Positions 8,655 through 18,031 of a stretch of 64,000 nucleotides of DNA are shown piece by piece. Position 1 is the first letter of the stretch, and every line of letters begins with the position of its first letter. This stretch comes from Stieleria magnilauensis. Its GTDB lineage: Bacteria > Planctomycetota > Planctomycetia > Pirellulales > Pirellulaceae. Where the stretch lies: assembly GCA_007753675.1 (NCBI GenBank), contig CP036432.1, positions 2,888,394-2,952,393 of the forward strand. The letters run 5' to 3'. The notes under the pieces were generated by a model. The model made no database searches. It was not told where the DNA came from and saw nothing but the letters and a program-made list of their open reading frames with translations. Made by a program: the position numbers and the translations under genes.

Positions 8655-9604
8655 CAGTCATCGCCACTGGCGCTCGGAGGCTTGAACGAGATTTCCTGCC
8701 ATTTGATGCCCTTGTCCATCGGCTCAATCTGCATTTTCAGGAACCCGTTTTGATACAGCCGGACGGTGCCGGTGGACTGGCTGACGACGATCGCGACGGC
8801 TTTGGTGCGGCGTGTGATCGCGGCGGCGGCCCAGTGGCGTGACCCCAGACCCTTGGACATGTTCAGATCTTCGTGCAGCACTTCCAGCATTTGACGACTG
8901 CGTTCGATCGTGCCATCGGCATTGATCAGAAACGCACCGTCCAACTGGGAGAGTTCTTTGGCGTCTTCCTGAACCCTGGCGTCAAACAGATTGCGTGCTT
9001 TTTTGTTGTAGCCGCGGAACGGGTCGACGCCGCTATCGCTGGCATGTTTAAGCACGCTGCGGGTGTCGCCGACGACGAACAACGCCCCGACCGGTTTGCC
9101 TTCGCGGCCTTCCACACCGATCTGGACAGCCAGATCGACGACGACCTTCAACGTTTTCAGCGGGACGCTGCTTTCGAGTGATTGCAGGTCGCGTGTCGTC
9201 AGCCGACGCATCCGCTCGTCGAGTTTCAGATGGCTGATGGAGTCCAGGCGGCCGGAGGTGAATCCGCCATAAATCGCGACGATTTCGTCGTTGGGTTTGA
9301 TGAACTCATCGGCAGCCGCTTCCAGCAGGGCGTGCTGCAACCGCTCCAACAGCGGTGCTTTTTCCTTGTTCAGCGCGACCGGTTTCAGTCCGGCTTCGGC
9401 GGCCCCGTCCAATTCTTCGATCGAGTCGACGGCGACGATCAGGGGTTTATCAAATCCATTCTTGGCCATCAGCTCGGCCAAACGCTGCCAATCGGTCGCC
9501 CCTTCGAGCAGCAAAACGATTGCGTCGACAGAAATCGCATTGACCAACGTCATCGCCGATGTGAGCATCGCCGTGTTGTGTTTGGTCAATCGGAGAGTTG
9601 CCAT
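8654..9604 (-). CDS. Diadenylate cyclase, DacZ-like (pyruvate-kinase-C-like domain plus DAC domain)
   Basis: The C-terminal part (about residues 155-300) is a DAC/DisA_N domain, which joins two ATP into cyclic di-AMP. The DGA motif is at residues 222-224, and the second motif reads GSRHWAA at 255-260, where most cyclases have RHR. The first 120 residues (IVLLLEGATDWQRLAELMA, PLIVAVDSIEEL) look like the alpha/beta pyruvate-kinase C-terminal fold that precedes DAC in archaeal DacZ; this is from pattern, not a search. No membrane segment or DisA DNA-binding helices are present. The ATG at 9604 fits the first strand. It heads an operon with cmoA and cmoB. Activity is probable, but the W in place of R needs testing. 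Confidence 0.82.
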   Translation of the reverse strand: MATLRLTKHNTAMLTSAMTLVNAISVDAIVLLLEGATDWQRLAELMAKNGFDKPLIVAVDSIEELDGAAEAGLKPVALNKEKAPLLERLQHALLEAAADEFIKPNDEIVAIYGGFTSGRLDSISHLKLDERMRRLTTRDLQSLESSVPLKTLKVVVDLAVQIGVEGREGKPVGALFVVGDTRSVLKHASDSGVDPFRGYNKKARNLFDARVQEDAKELSQLDGAFLINADGTIERSRQMLEVLHEDLNMSKGLGSRHWAAAAITRRTKAVAIVVSQSTGTVRLYQNGFLKMQIEPMDKGIKWQEISFKPPSASGDD

Positions 9605-9803
9605 AGCGCCGGAGAGATCAGATGGGAGGGCAAGAAGCGTGGTCCCTAAACTGTAGCTCACCGTTAAAATCCCGCCCAGCCAGCGCGCGTGTTCCGCCCC
9701 GTTTTTTTCGGTTTGCCGTAACGTTCAAACACACCATGACGGCATCGGTTCCGGTCACAGAGATGGTTTGCGGCCGACGCACCGAGAGCCTAGACTCGAC
9801 AGC

Positions 9804-10412
9804 ATGAGTACGGTGCGAAAACACGATTTCATTTCGGTCCAAGACTACCTGGCCGGTGAGGAGCTTGCTGACCAGCGTCACGAATATGTCGCAGGGATCG
9901 TCTGCGCGCAGGCCGGCGAGACCAACCGCCACCATGCGATCGCGACGAACGCGACCGTCGCGCTCGCAAACCGACTTCGGGGAACCGCCTGCCGGGCGTT
10001 CAATTCGGACACCAAAGTACGAATCCGAAACGCGGCGGGCACACGGTTTTACTATCCCGATGCCATGGTCGTTTGCCGGACCAACCCCCCGGGTGAATCG
10101 TATCAAGACGAGCCCGTGCTGATCGTCGAGGTCATCTCGGAGACCACTCGCCGAATCGATGAGGGCGAAAAACGCGAGGCCTACCTGGAGATTCCGTCGT
10201 TAGCCGGTTATGTCTTGGTCGAGCAGTCGTCGCATTCAGCAGTCGTCTATCAGCGCGACGGGCAAGCGGGTGGCGATCAAGCGTTTCACCGATCGATCGT
10301 CAGCGGGCTTGATGCCGTGATCCGGATTGAGGAGATCCCACTGGAACTTCTGCTTGGGGAACTTTACGACGACGTGGTGCTGGGAGAAACGGACTCTCCG
10401 GGTCGATCATGA
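9804..10412 (+). CDS. Uma2 family (DUF820) putative endonuclease
   Basis: A 202-residue protein with the restriction-endonuclease-like fold typical of Uma2: start SVQDYLAGEELADQRHEYVAG, then FYYPDAMVVC (catalytic Asp of the PD motif), LIVEVISETTRR (conserved acidic strand), and KREAYLEIPSLAGYVLVEQ (Lys and Tyr). The family is found in many copies in cyanobacteria and planctomycetes; its cellular job is not settled. The stop overlaps the start of the following lipoprotein gene by four bases (ATGA), so the two are probably translated together. Confidence 0.88.
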   Translation: MSTVRKHDFISVQDYLAGEELADQRHEYVAGIVCAQAGETNRHHAIATNATVALANRLRGTACRAFNSDTKVRIRNAAGTRFYYPDAMVVCRTNPPGESYQDEPVLIVEVISETTRRIDEGEKREAYLEIPSLAGYVLVEQSSHSAVVYQRDGQAGGDQAFHRSIVSGLDAVIRIEEIPLELLLGELYDDVVLGETDSPGRS

Positions 10413-11185
10413 ACGGGACGTTTTTCGCCTCCAGACGACTCGCCTCCAGACAACCGGAACGATGGGTCGTCCCCCTGGTCGCTGTCAGCCTGATCGCGTT
10501 GCCGGCGTCGATCGGCTGTCGTGATCAATCGGCAACCCCGGTTCCGGCGGAGCAGACGGGAGTCGCCGCGGCAGCCGAAGTCGACTTTGCCAGCCAACTC
10601 GCCCGCGGGCGTTCGGGGCATTCCGATCGAATCGCACTGTCGCATACGCCGATCGACAACAAGTTGCTGAACGCATTCACCAGCGGAGACGATTGGCTGG
10701 AGGTGCTGCAACTGGATGCCGGCGTGATCGGCGACGAGGGAATCGAATCGATCGCCGCGTTGCCCCAGCTGTGGCACTTGCGATTGCGAAATTCGCCGGT
10801 GACCGACCGGGGGCTGAAGACGATTGCCCGGTGCGCTTCGATTCAGATTCTGAACCTGCCCCACTGCGACGCGACGGCCAGTGGGGTCGCCGAGTTGGCG
10901 GCGTTGCCGGATCTACGCAACCTGCGTTTGGGTGGGGCGCGACTGGGATCCGACACGGCCGCCTCGGTCGCGGGGCTCAAAAGTCTGCGAAACGTGCACC
11001 TGATCGGTGTGCCGATCGACGACCAGGGATTGCGGCAGATCGCTTCGCTGCCCAAACTCCAGTCGCTCTATTTGGACGATAGCGCGGTGACGCAGTCGGG
11101 GTGGGATTGGTTATTCGAGACACACCCGCGGCTGCACGTTCACGTCAACCAACAACATCTCGACCGTGTGAATCAGAATCATTGA
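10409..11185 (+). CDS. Leucine-rich-repeat lipoprotein
   Basis: A 258-residue protein with an N-terminal export signal ending in a lipobox (LPASIGC), so probably anchored in a membrane facing the periplasm. Residues about 75-245 form LRR units of 23-24 residues (e.g. LPQLWHLRLRNSPVTDRGLKTIA, LPDLRNLRLGGARLGSDTA, LPKLQSLYLDDSAVTQSG), of the type common in planctomycete surface proteins. No catalytic domain. It overlaps the gene before by 4 bp and the gene after by 1 bp. Likely a binding protein; ligand unknown. Confidence 0.8.
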   Translation: MNGTFFASRRLASRQPERWVVPLVAVSLIALPASIGCRDQSATPVPAEQTGVAAAAEVDFASQLARGRSGHSDRIALSHTPIDNKLLNAFTSGDDWLEVLQLDAGVIGDEGIESIAALPQLWHLRLRNSPVTDRGLKTIARCASIQILNLPHCDATASGVAELAALPDLRNLRLGGARLGSDTAASVAGLKSLRNVHLIGVPIDDQGLRQIASLPKLQSLYLDDSAVTQSGWDWLFETHPRLHVHVNQQHLDRVNQNH

Positions 11186-12270
11186 TGAACGACAGAATCC
11201 GGAAACTCAGTGGCCAGCTTTCGACGTTGCAAGCCGACGCGATCTTGGTGACCAACGAGATCAACGTCACGTATTTGACCGGTTTTACCGGCGACAGTTC
11301 GTCACTGTTGGTAAAACCGACCGGCCAGACGATGCTCAGTGACGGTCGTTACAAAGAGCAGCTCGAAGAGGAGTGCCCGGGGTTGGCCGTTGAAATCAAA
11401 TCGCCGGCGGAAAAGCCGATCGATTTCTTCACCCAAGTCGTGGCCGGATCCGGGGCGACTCGCATCGCGGTCGAGGCCGACCAGCTGACCGTTGCGCAGC
11501 TGAGTCAGTTCAAAAAGCACCTGCCCGATGTCGAGTGGATCGAGACTTCGGGTGTGATCGTCGGCCATCGCATGATCAAAGATGCCGAAGAGATCGAGAT
11601 TCTGCGCAGCGCAGTGCGGATCAACGAGCGGGCGCTCGAATCGATTTTGGCCAAGCTGGGCCCAGACTGGACGGAACAGGAGATCGCCTACGAGCTGGAG
11701 TCGACGATTCGGCGGTTGGGCGCGACCGGGTTCAGTTTTGAACCGATCATCGGCGCCGGGCCTGGGGGTGCGAAACCGCACTACCGCAGCACCCAGACGG
11801 TGATCGGCGATTATTCGACGCTGCTGGTCGACTGGGGCACCAAGCTGGGGGGCTACGCGAGCGACATGACCCGCAGTTTCCATTTCGGAAAACCGCCGGC
11901 GCGTTTTTTATCCGCCTACGAAGCCGTCTTGGAATCTCAGCTTGCAGCGATTGATGCGATTGGTCCTGGCGTCGATGCGTCAAAAGTGGACGCGGCGGCA
12001 CGAAATGTCCTGAAAAACGCGGGACTAGACGAATACTTTGTGCACGGACTCGGCCACGGGGTGGGACTAGAAATCCATGAAATGCCGCGACTTTCGGCGG
12101 TCAGCGAGGACGTTCTTGCCCCAGGCATGGTGATCACCGTCGAGCCGGGCGTGTATTTTGGTGGCGAATTCGGAATCCGCATCGAGGATGACGTTTTGGT
12201 GACAGAGACTGGGTACGAGGTTCTCAGTCAAATGCCAAAGGGACTCGATGATTGTGGGCTGATCCTGTAA
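11185..12270 (+). CDS. pepP: Xaa-Pro aminopeptidase, M24 family
   Basis: A 361-residue metallopeptidase that removes N-terminal residues before proline. The N-terminal creatinase-like domain (about 1-135: ILVTNEINVTYLTGFTGDSS) is followed by the pita-bread catalytic domain with metal ligands in VDWGTKLGGYASDMTRSF (two Asp), HGLGHGVGLEIHE (His), VTVEPGVYF (Glu) and GIRIEDDVLV (Glu). The ATG overlaps the TGA of the preceding gene by one base (TGATG). The order pepP-accB-accC also occurs in Gram-positive genomes, where efp usually sits between; efp is absent here. Confidence 0.93.
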   Translation: MNDRIRKLSGQLSTLQADAILVTNEINVTYLTGFTGDSSSLLVKPTGQTMLSDGRYKEQLEEECPGLAVEIKSPAEKPIDFFTQVVAGSGATRIAVEADQLTVAQLSQFKKHLPDVEWIETSGVIVGHRMIKDAEEIEILRSAVRINERALESILAKLGPDWTEQEIAYELESTIRRLGATGFSFEPIIGAGPGGAKPHYRSTQTVIGDYSTLLVDWGTKLGGYASDMTRSFHFGKPPARFLSAYEAVLESQLAAIDAIGPGVDASKVDAAARNVLKNAGLDEYFVHGLGHGVGLEIHEMPRLSAVSEDVLAPGMVITVEPGVYFGGEFGIRIEDDVLVTETGYEVLSQMPKGLDDCGLIL

Positions 12271-12309
12271 AACCTCGCCCAATCTTTTTTTTTCGCGATC
12301 GAGATAGGC

Positions 12310-12780
12310 ATGAGCAAAGGCAAACAACCGGGCGACAACGTCTTCGATTTGGAACGCATCCGTGACATCGTGAAGCTGATGGAAGAGCACGATTTGACGG
12401 AGGTGGATTTGCAACAGGGTGACGACCGGATCAAACTCGGTCGCGGTGGTCCGGCGGCGGTTGCCCCGGTGGCGGCTCCGGCACCGGCGGCCCCCGCGGC
12501 GGCGGCACCGGTTGCATCGGCAGCAGTCGACGACGGATCCATCACCATCAACGCGCCGATGGTCGGGACGTTTTATTCCAAGGCGAACCCCGAGTCAGAA
12601 CCGTTCGTCCAAGTGGGACAGATGGTCAGCCCCGATACGATCGTCTGCATCGTCGAGGCGATGAAGGTGTTCAATGAGATCCCCGCCGAATGCAGCGGCA
12701 AGGTCCTCGAAGTCTTGGTGGCCGATCAACAAGCGGTCGATTTCGGAAAGCCGATGTTCCGGATTCAACCCAACCCCTAA
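12310..12780 (+). CDS. accB: Biotin carboxyl carrier protein of acetyl-CoA carboxylase
   Basis: 156 residues. An N-terminal helix (RDIVKLMEEHDLTEVDLQQGDDRIKLGR) is followed by an Ala/Pro-rich linker (about 55-75) and the C-terminal biotinyl domain with EAMKVFNEI; biotin is attached to Lys119. It carries CO2 between biotin carboxylase and the carboxyltransferase in the first step of fatty acid synthesis. It starts 39 bp after pepP. The accC gene follows after 135 bp; bioB, which makes the cofactor, is about 13 kb away. Confidence 0.97.
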   Translation: MSKGKQPGDNVFDLERIRDIVKLMEEHDLTEVDLQQGDDRIKLGRGGPAAVAPVAAPAPAAPAAAAPVASAAVDDGSITINAPMVGTFYSKANPESEPFVQVGQMVSPDTIVCIVEAMKVFNEIPAECSGKVLEVLVADQQAVDFGKPMFRIQPNP

Positions 12781-12915
12781 TCACCCCTCGGCCTTTCAGT
12801 CATCGCGTCGGCCCGTTGCCAGCGGGTCGCCGGGGTGCCAACCGTCGGATTCAACGCGACCGCGATTCCCCCACGTCGCCGCGCCGCACCACCTCCGGGT
12901 ACGTCAGAGAAAGCT

Positions 12916-14262
12916 GTGTTTCAGAAAGTATTGATCGCCAACCGCGGCGAAATTGCGGTTCGAATCATCCGCGCCTGCCGCGAGATGGGTATTAAATCCG
13001 TCGCCGTGTATAGCACCGCCGACGCCGATTCGATGCACGTCCAGTTGGCCGACGAAGCGTATTGCGTGGGCGGACCGAAAAGCTCCGAAAGCTACCTCAA
13101 GATCGACCAGATCATTGCGGCGGCCGAGGTCAGCAACGTCGATGCGATTCACCCCGGTTATGGCTTTCTGGCCGAGAACGCGCATTTCAATGAAGTCTGC
13201 CGCGAGAGCGGATTCGAGTTCATCGGTCCGAGTCCGTCGGCGATGGAGAAGCTGGGCGACAAAAACACCGCCCGCTCGATGGCGATTGCCAGCGAGGTGC
13301 CCGTGGTGCCCGGCAGCGATGGACTGATCGAAGACGACAAGGCGGCGATCACGACGGCCAACCAGATCGGGTTTCCGGTGCTGATCAAGGCGACCGCCGG
13401 TGGCGGCGGCAAAGGGATGCGGGTCGCTGAAAACGCCGAAGCACTCGAGAAAGCGCTCTCCCAGGCCCGCACCGAAGCGCAAGCGGCGTTCGGCAATGGC
13501 GGCGTCTACCTGGAACGCTACATCGGATCCCCGCGTCACGTCGAAGTCCAAGTGATCGCCGACCAACACGGCCATGTTTGTCACTTGTTCGAACGGGATT
13601 GCAGTGTCCAGCGTCGTCACCAGAAACTGATCGAAGAAGCCCCCAGCCCGAATCTGCCCGACGAAAAGCGAAAGGCGATTTGTGACGCCGCCGTCCGCAT
13701 GATTCGCGGCGCCAATTACAGCAACGCCGGGACGGTCGAGTTTATCGTCGACCAGAACGACGACTTCTTCTTCATCGAAGTCAACGCGCGAATCCAGGTC
13801 GAGCATCCGGTGACCGAAATGATCACGGGCGTCGATTTGATCAAAGAACAGATCCGCGTCGCCGCCGGTGAGGAACTGTCGTTTACCCAAGATCAGATCG
13901 TCGTGACCGGACACGCGCTGGAGTGCCGCATCAATGCGGAGAACCCCGACAAGAACTTCATGCCCAACCCCGGAAAGATCACCAAGTTCTATGCGCCCGG
14001 TGGCCTGGGCGTGCGATTCGATTCGCACGTCTATGGCGGCTACACCGTTCCGCCGCACTACGATTCGATGATCGGCAAACTGATCGTGCATCGCCCGACG
14101 CGTGAAGAAGCGATCGCGACGATGCGCCGCGCGTTGGCTGAAATCCAAACCGAGGGCATTTCGACGACGGCCAGCTTCCACGAAAAGGTACTTCAGCATC
14201 CCGAGTTCGTTTCGGGCAAGCACGACACCAAGTTCGTCGAACGCGAATTCACGGGCAAATAA
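12916..14262 (+). CDS. accC: Biotin carboxylase subunit of acetyl-CoA carboxylase
   Basis: Carboxylates the biotin of AccB using ATP and bicarbonate. The 448-residue protein starts [23 protein letters not shown] and includes the ATP-grasp glycine loop [13 protein letters not shown], the MKMP-equivalent [28 protein letters not shown] with catalytic Glu and Arg, and the C-terminal domain ([12 protein letters not shown]). The start is GTG at 12916, preceded by AGAGAAA; the open frame extends further upstream but without family similarity. It ends 4 bp before the next gene's likely TTG start. Confidence 0.96.
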   Translation: MFQKVLIANRGEIAVRIIRACREMGIKSVAVYSTADADSMHVQLADEAYCVGGPKSSESYLKIDQIIAAAEVSNVDAIHPGYGFLAENAHFNEVCRESGFEFIGPSPSAMEKLGDKNTARSMAIASEVPVVPGSDGLIEDDKAAITTANQIGFPVLIKATAGGGGKGMRVAENAEALEKALSQARTEAQAAFGNGGVYLERYIGSPRHVEVQVIADQHGHVCHLFERDCSVQRRHQKLIEEAPSPNLPDEKRKAICDAAVRMIRGANYSNAGTVEFIVDQNDDFFFIEVNARIQVEHPVTEMITGVDLIKEQIRVAAGEELSFTQDQIVVTGHALECRINAENPDKNFMPNPGKITKFYAPGGLGVRFDSHVYGGYTVPPHYDSMIGKLIVHRPTREEAIATMRRALAEIQTEGISTTASFHEKVLQHPEFVSGKHDTKFVEREFTGK

Positions 14263-14266
14263 TCTC

Positions 14267-15397
14267 TTGGAAAACGCACTGATCGGATGGCTGATTGCTT
14301 TGGCGGTGATTCCACCGATGGCGATCAGTCTGGTCAGTCTGTATCCGGTGCGTCGTAACGCCGTGCGACTGGGCTTGGTCGCCGAACCGGTCGGCCATAG
14401 CACCCACACCCGCACAACGCCGCTGGGCGGCGGGATCGGCATCTGGCTGGGCATCATGATCCCGATGACGCTGGGCACCGCGTTGGTCTTGTTTTCCAAT
14501 CGCATCCCGGCGGTCGCGGGCACGCTGCCCGAATCGATCGTGGGCTATTTCGACGGCATCTCGTCGCGTCTGGCGCAGCTCTGGTGGCTGCTCGGTTCGG
14601 CCACGGTGCTGTTTGCACTAGGGATTTGGGACGATCGACGCGGCGCCCCCGTGCTGTTGCGGTTGGGCGTGGAATTCGCGGTCGCGGCGTTCGTGGTGTA
14701 TTACTTGGATTTCGGTTTCACGGCGTTCATCGGCGCGGCCTGGCTGACCAAGTTGTTGTCGGTGGTTTGGATCGTGGCGGTGATCAATTCGTTCAACATG
14801 CTGGACAACATGGATGCGCTCAGCGGAGGTGTGGCCGCGATCATTGCCACCGCGATGGCTGCGGTGATGCTGACCACGCCGAGCCCTGGTTCGACCGAAC
14901 CGCAGCTGTTTGTCGCCGGATTGCTGTTGTCGGTTGCCGGATCGTTGTTGGGATTTTTGTGGCACAACCGCCCGCCGGCGAAGATTTTCATGGGCGATGG
15001 AGGCAGTTATCTGGTCGGTTTTTTGATCGCCGTTTCGATGTTGATGGCCACCTTTGCCAGCCCGCCGCGTCCGCACGCGGTGCTCGCGCCGCTGTGCGTG
15101 ATGGCGATCCCGATGTACGACATGACCACCGTGCTTTGGATACGCATCCGCGAAGGCCGCAGTGTGTTCGTGGGAGACCGCAGCCATTTTTCACATCGGC
15201 TCGTTGACTTGGGGCTTTCCCGAACCCAAGCCGTTCTGACCATTCATCTGGTCACCGCGACCTGCGGATTGGCGGCGCTGTTGCTGGTGCACGTCAGTGT
15301 GCTGCAAGCGGTCGCGGTGCTGGGAATTGTTGCTTGCATGTTGTTGTTGGTCGTGATCTTGGAATCGACCGGATGGCAAAAACAAAGCAACGATTAA
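14267..15397 (+). CDS. Undecaprenyl-phosphate glycosyl-1-phosphate transferase (MraY/WecA family)
   Basis: A polytopic membrane enzyme of about 376 residues that loads the first sugar-phosphate onto undecaprenyl phosphate. WecA-type marks: TPLGGGIGIW, GIWDDRRGAP (Asp pair), NSFNMLDNMDALSGG, FMGDGGSYLVGF, and a His-containing loop DRSHFSHRLVDLGLS. About ten hydrophobic helices. No ATG lies near the expected N-terminus; TTG at 14267, 4 bp after the accC stop, gives the best fit. It overlaps the following O-antigen ligase gene by 25 bp, so lipid-linked glycan assembly is probably translationally linked. WecA versus another sugar specificity cannot be decided. Confidence 0.88.
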   Translation: MENALIGWLIALAVIPPMAISLVSLYPVRRNAVRLGLVAEPVGHSTHTRTTPLGGGIGIWLGIMIPMTLGTALVLFSNRIPAVAGTLPESIVGYFDGISSRLAQLWWLLGSATVLFALGIWDDRRGAPVLLRLGVEFAVAAFVVYYLDFGFTAFIGAAWLTKLLSVVWIVAVINSFNMLDNMDALSGGVAAIIATAMAAVMLTTPSPGSTEPQLFVAGLLLSVAGSLLGFLWHNRPPAKIFMGDGGSYLVGFLIAVSMLMATFASPPRPHAVLAPLCVMAIPMYDMTTVLWIRIREGRSVFVGDRSHFSHRLVDLGLSRTQAVLTIHLVTATCGLAALLLVHVSVLQAVAVLGIVACMLLLVVILESTGWQKQSND

Positions 15398-18006
15398 AAC
15401 CGCGAAAACCGACGGCCGCCGGAGTGGTCGCGTCCTCGCCGCCGCCAGCCCCGCCGCCGCCGACGGCTGAGAGCCTGACCGGTGAGACTCCGATGTGGGC
15501 GATCTGGTGTCGACGGATTGCCGCCGCCGTGTTGGGCGGGCAAGTGATCTATGTCGCGTACTTTCCCAGCGATAGCGTGCTGGTTGAATCCGGTGATGCG
15601 CTGTGGTTTTGCGCGCTGTCGCTGATCGTGTGGACGCTGACGATGGCGACGCAGCCCTACATCAAAGCGTTGCGGCCGCCGGGCGCGGCGAAGGATCCAC
15701 GTACGGTCTCGGCGCTATTGGGGAACGGATTGACGCTGGATGTTCTGGTCTGGACGTTGGCGGCTTGGATGATGATCGCGGCGCTGGCGTCGTGCCCGCC
15801 GGGGAATCTGCGCCAAGCGACCAATGAAGCTTGGGTCTGGATTGCCGCAGCCGCCGTGTTGACCGCGGCGCGACGCTTGTTGGTTGATCGTCCCAACCGG
15901 GCTGCCCTGTTTTCGCTGTGCTGTGCCGTCGCGACGGGCATGGCGGTGCATGCGTTGCATCAGCAATGGATCAGTTTGCCCCAGATCCGGGCCGAGTACC
16001 TGGCCGACCCCGATGCCGTGCTGCAGGCCGCAGGCGTCGACGCACCGGCCGGATCGGCACAGCGGATGGTGTTTGCCAACCGATTGCTCGACGGCGGCCC
16101 GACGGCCACGTTCGCGTTGGCCAATTCGTTGGCAGCAGTGTTGCTGGTCGTCGTGTTGGCTCCGCTGGCCATACTCCGCGGCGGTAGCGCTGTGAATCAA
16201 TCGGGGGCGGACGTCCGCTCAGGTTGGTCTCGTGCGTTCCTGCTGCTCCTCTCGGTGCTCGGCGTTGCAGCGTTGTTTGCCACCCGCAGCCGCAGCGCGT
16301 TGGTCGCTTGCCTGTTGGCCGGCCTGTGGATCTGGATGCGGGGCGGGCGGTCCGGCGAAGTCAAACGCGTCAGGCTGATTGCTGGCGCGGCGCTGTTGGC
16401 CCTCTCGATCAGTGGCGTCGTCCTGGTTGCCCTGCTGCTGTGGGGCGACGACGAGTGGATGGCCGCGGCGCCGGCATCACTCGAATTTCGATTGCAGTAT
16501 TGGAAAGCGACGGCGCGATTGCTGTGGGATCATCCCATCGTGGGAGCTGGCCCGGGCGGGTTCCAGGCGATGTATCTGCGCTATCGACTACCGATCGCCA
16601 ACGAGTCGATCGCCGACCCGCACAACTTTTTGTTCGAGACGCTGGCAGCCGGCGGTTTCGTCGGCGGCTGGCTGTTGACATTGGCGTCGATCGCCTGCCT
16701 GATGACGTGTCGGCGCACCGCGACGGGTGCCGGGACTTCTAGGACAGACGCAAGCGATGATGTGATCGAAGACAGCTTGGCGGGCGAAACGCAGGTGGTT
16801 TCGCGCTGGATGATCGGCGGTGCCTGCTCGTCGCTGGGGTTGGTGTGGAGCTTCGCTTTGATTTCCGGTCAGCTGCCGGACCTGCAGGCCAGTGTGTTCG
16901 CCGTGCCGGTTGCCGTCGCGGCAGGGTGGCTGACGCATCGATCGTTGCGTGACGCGTCGACCGCGCAGCTGCGTTTGCTGGGCAGTTCGATCCTGTTGGC
17001 GATGATGACCCATCTGACCGTCTCCGGCGGCTGGACGGTTCCGGGCGTGGCGATGGTGATCTGGCTGGCCACCGGTTCGCTCTGCACCGTCGGCCGGCTT
17101 GGTGATCGTGGCAACCCGACAGGGCAACGCTGTAAAGCATTTTTTAGCGGTAGGGCGCGAGCCCTCCGGTGTTTCGGGAACGATGAGGGACCGGAGGGCT
17201 CGCGCCCTGCCGCTAACACCTCGTCAAGCGCAGGGAATAAATGCTTCACAGCGTTGCCGACAGGGGCTTCGACAGCCGTCGACAGCAAACGTCGTGGGAA
17301 ATCGGCGCTGGTGGCTTGGAGTGTCGGCGCGGTTTTGTTGCTGTGCCTTCGATCTGAATCGATCATCCCCGTCCAGCAGTCACAGCTTGCCCTGTTGCGT
17401 GCCGAGGACGCGGCGCGGCGTGGGTTGCTTTCCCGGGTGGAATCGGAGAGTCGCCGTGCGGTGGAAGCCGACGACTGGGGATTTGAGGCCCCGCGTTGGC
17501 GTTCGGAATTCTTGCGTGGCCGGCTGGTGGAACTCGGCAACGATCCGGCAGTTCGAGCACAGTGGGTCGCCTCGCTGGAGACCTCCCTGGATCGGGCGGG
17601 TGTGAACCCGACGATGCTGCGGGCGGCCGGCGAGCAGTACCTGCACCTGTATCAATGTTTCGGTCAAACAGCCGATTTGGAATCCGCCGAGCGTCTGATT
17701 GCGCTGGCGTTGGAAAACAGCCCGACCGATTTGTCGTTGGTCGCCCAAGCCGCGATGATCGCCCACGAACGTTCCGACCTGACGCGGGCGCGTGAATTGG
17801 CCGAACAGGCACGGTGGTTGTCGGCGTTGGGCGGCAACGTCGTCCGCGATTTAGGACTGCAGCAGATTCTGGTGGTTGAAAAAATGGGTCTGGCCGCGCG
17901 GCGGCGTCCAATCTCGGCATCGATCAAGGATCGATTTCAGCAGCGACTTGGCGGCGGCGGCGAACCAGATTCACAGCCAAACCGTAACAACGAAACCTCG
18001 GAATAG
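15373..18006 (+). CDS. O-antigen ligase/polymerase family membrane protein with C-terminal helical repeats
   Basis: An 877-residue polytopic protein with a Pro/Ala-rich cytoplasmic N-terminus, then 10-12 hydrophobic helices. The Wzy/WaaL-type loop is around WKATARLLWDHPIVGAGPGGF, MYLRYRLP and DPHNFLFETLAAGGFVGGW, the typical O-antigen ligase/polymerase signature with its conserved His. After a last helix (LVAWSVGAVLLLCL) comes a soluble TPR-like region (about residues 690-860). A small mobile element is inserted in frame at 17116-17265, adding 47 codons that read as a Ser/Gly/Ala-rich loop. Start ATG 15373 lies inside the previous gene. It likely joins or polymerises the glycan begun by the upstream transferase. 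Confidence 0.85.
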   Translation: MAKTKQRLKPRKPTAAGVVASSPPPAPPPPTAESLTGETPMWAIWCRRIAAAVLGGQVIYVAYFPSDSVLVESGDALWFCALSLIVWTLTMATQPYIKALRPPGAAKDPRTVSALLGNGLTLDVLVWTLAAWMMIAALASCPPGNLRQATNEAWVWIAAAAVLTAARRLLVDRPNRAALFSLCCAVATGMAVHALHQQWISLPQIRAEYLADPDAVLQAAGVDAPAGSAQRMVFANRLLDGGPTATFALANSLAAVLLVVVLAPLAILRGGSAVNQSGADVRSGWSRAFLLLLSVLGVAALFATRSRSALVACLLAGLWIWMRGGRSGEVKRVRLIAGAALLALSISGVVLVALLLWGDDEWMAAAPASLEFRLQYWKATARLLWDHPIVGAGPGGFQAMYLRYRLPIANESIADPHNFLFETLAAGGFVGGWLLTLASIACLMTCRRTATGAGTSRTDASDDVIEDSLAGETQVVSRWMIGGACSSLGLVWSFALISGQLPDLQASVFAVPVAVAAGWLTHRSLRDASTAQLRLLGSSILLAMMTHLTVSGGWTVPGVAMVIWLATGSLCTVGRLGDRGNPTGQRCKAFFSGRARALRCFGNDEGPEGSRPAANTSSSAGNKCFTALPTGASTAVDSKRRGKSALVAWSVGAVLLLCLRSESIIPVQQSQLALLRAEDAARRGLLSRVESESRRAVEADDWGFEAPRWRSEFLRGRLVELGNDPAVRAQWVASLETSLDRAGVNPTMLRAAGEQYLHLYQCFGQTADLESAERLIALALENSPTDLSLVAQAAMIAHERSDLTRARELAEQARWLSALGGNVVRDLGLQQILVVEKMGLAARRRPISASIKDRFQQRLGGGGEPDSQPNRNNETSE
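17116..17265. mobile_element. 132-bp MITE-like inverted-repeat element with 9-bp target duplication, inserted in a CDS
   Basis: Element body 17125-17256. Ends: CAACGCTGTAAAGCAT at 17125-17140 and its inverted match at 17241-17256, with 1 mismatch in 16. Inner arms of 25 bp (17146-17170 and 17190-17214, 1 mismatch) contain GGGCGCGAGCCCTCCGG. The direct repeat CCGACAGGG flanks it at 17116-17124 and 17257-17265, exactly as a 9-bp target duplication would. The net gain is 141 bp, or 47 codons, with no stop, so the host gene stays open. No transposase inside, so it would need one in trans. Confidence 0.85.
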
Positions 18007-18031
18007 AGAATCTCGTCGAATAGGTTTGATC

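Noticed and set aside
12904..14523. Open frame of 539 codons antisense to accC
   Set aside because: accC is unmistakable on the plus strand; the antisense product has no recognisable features.
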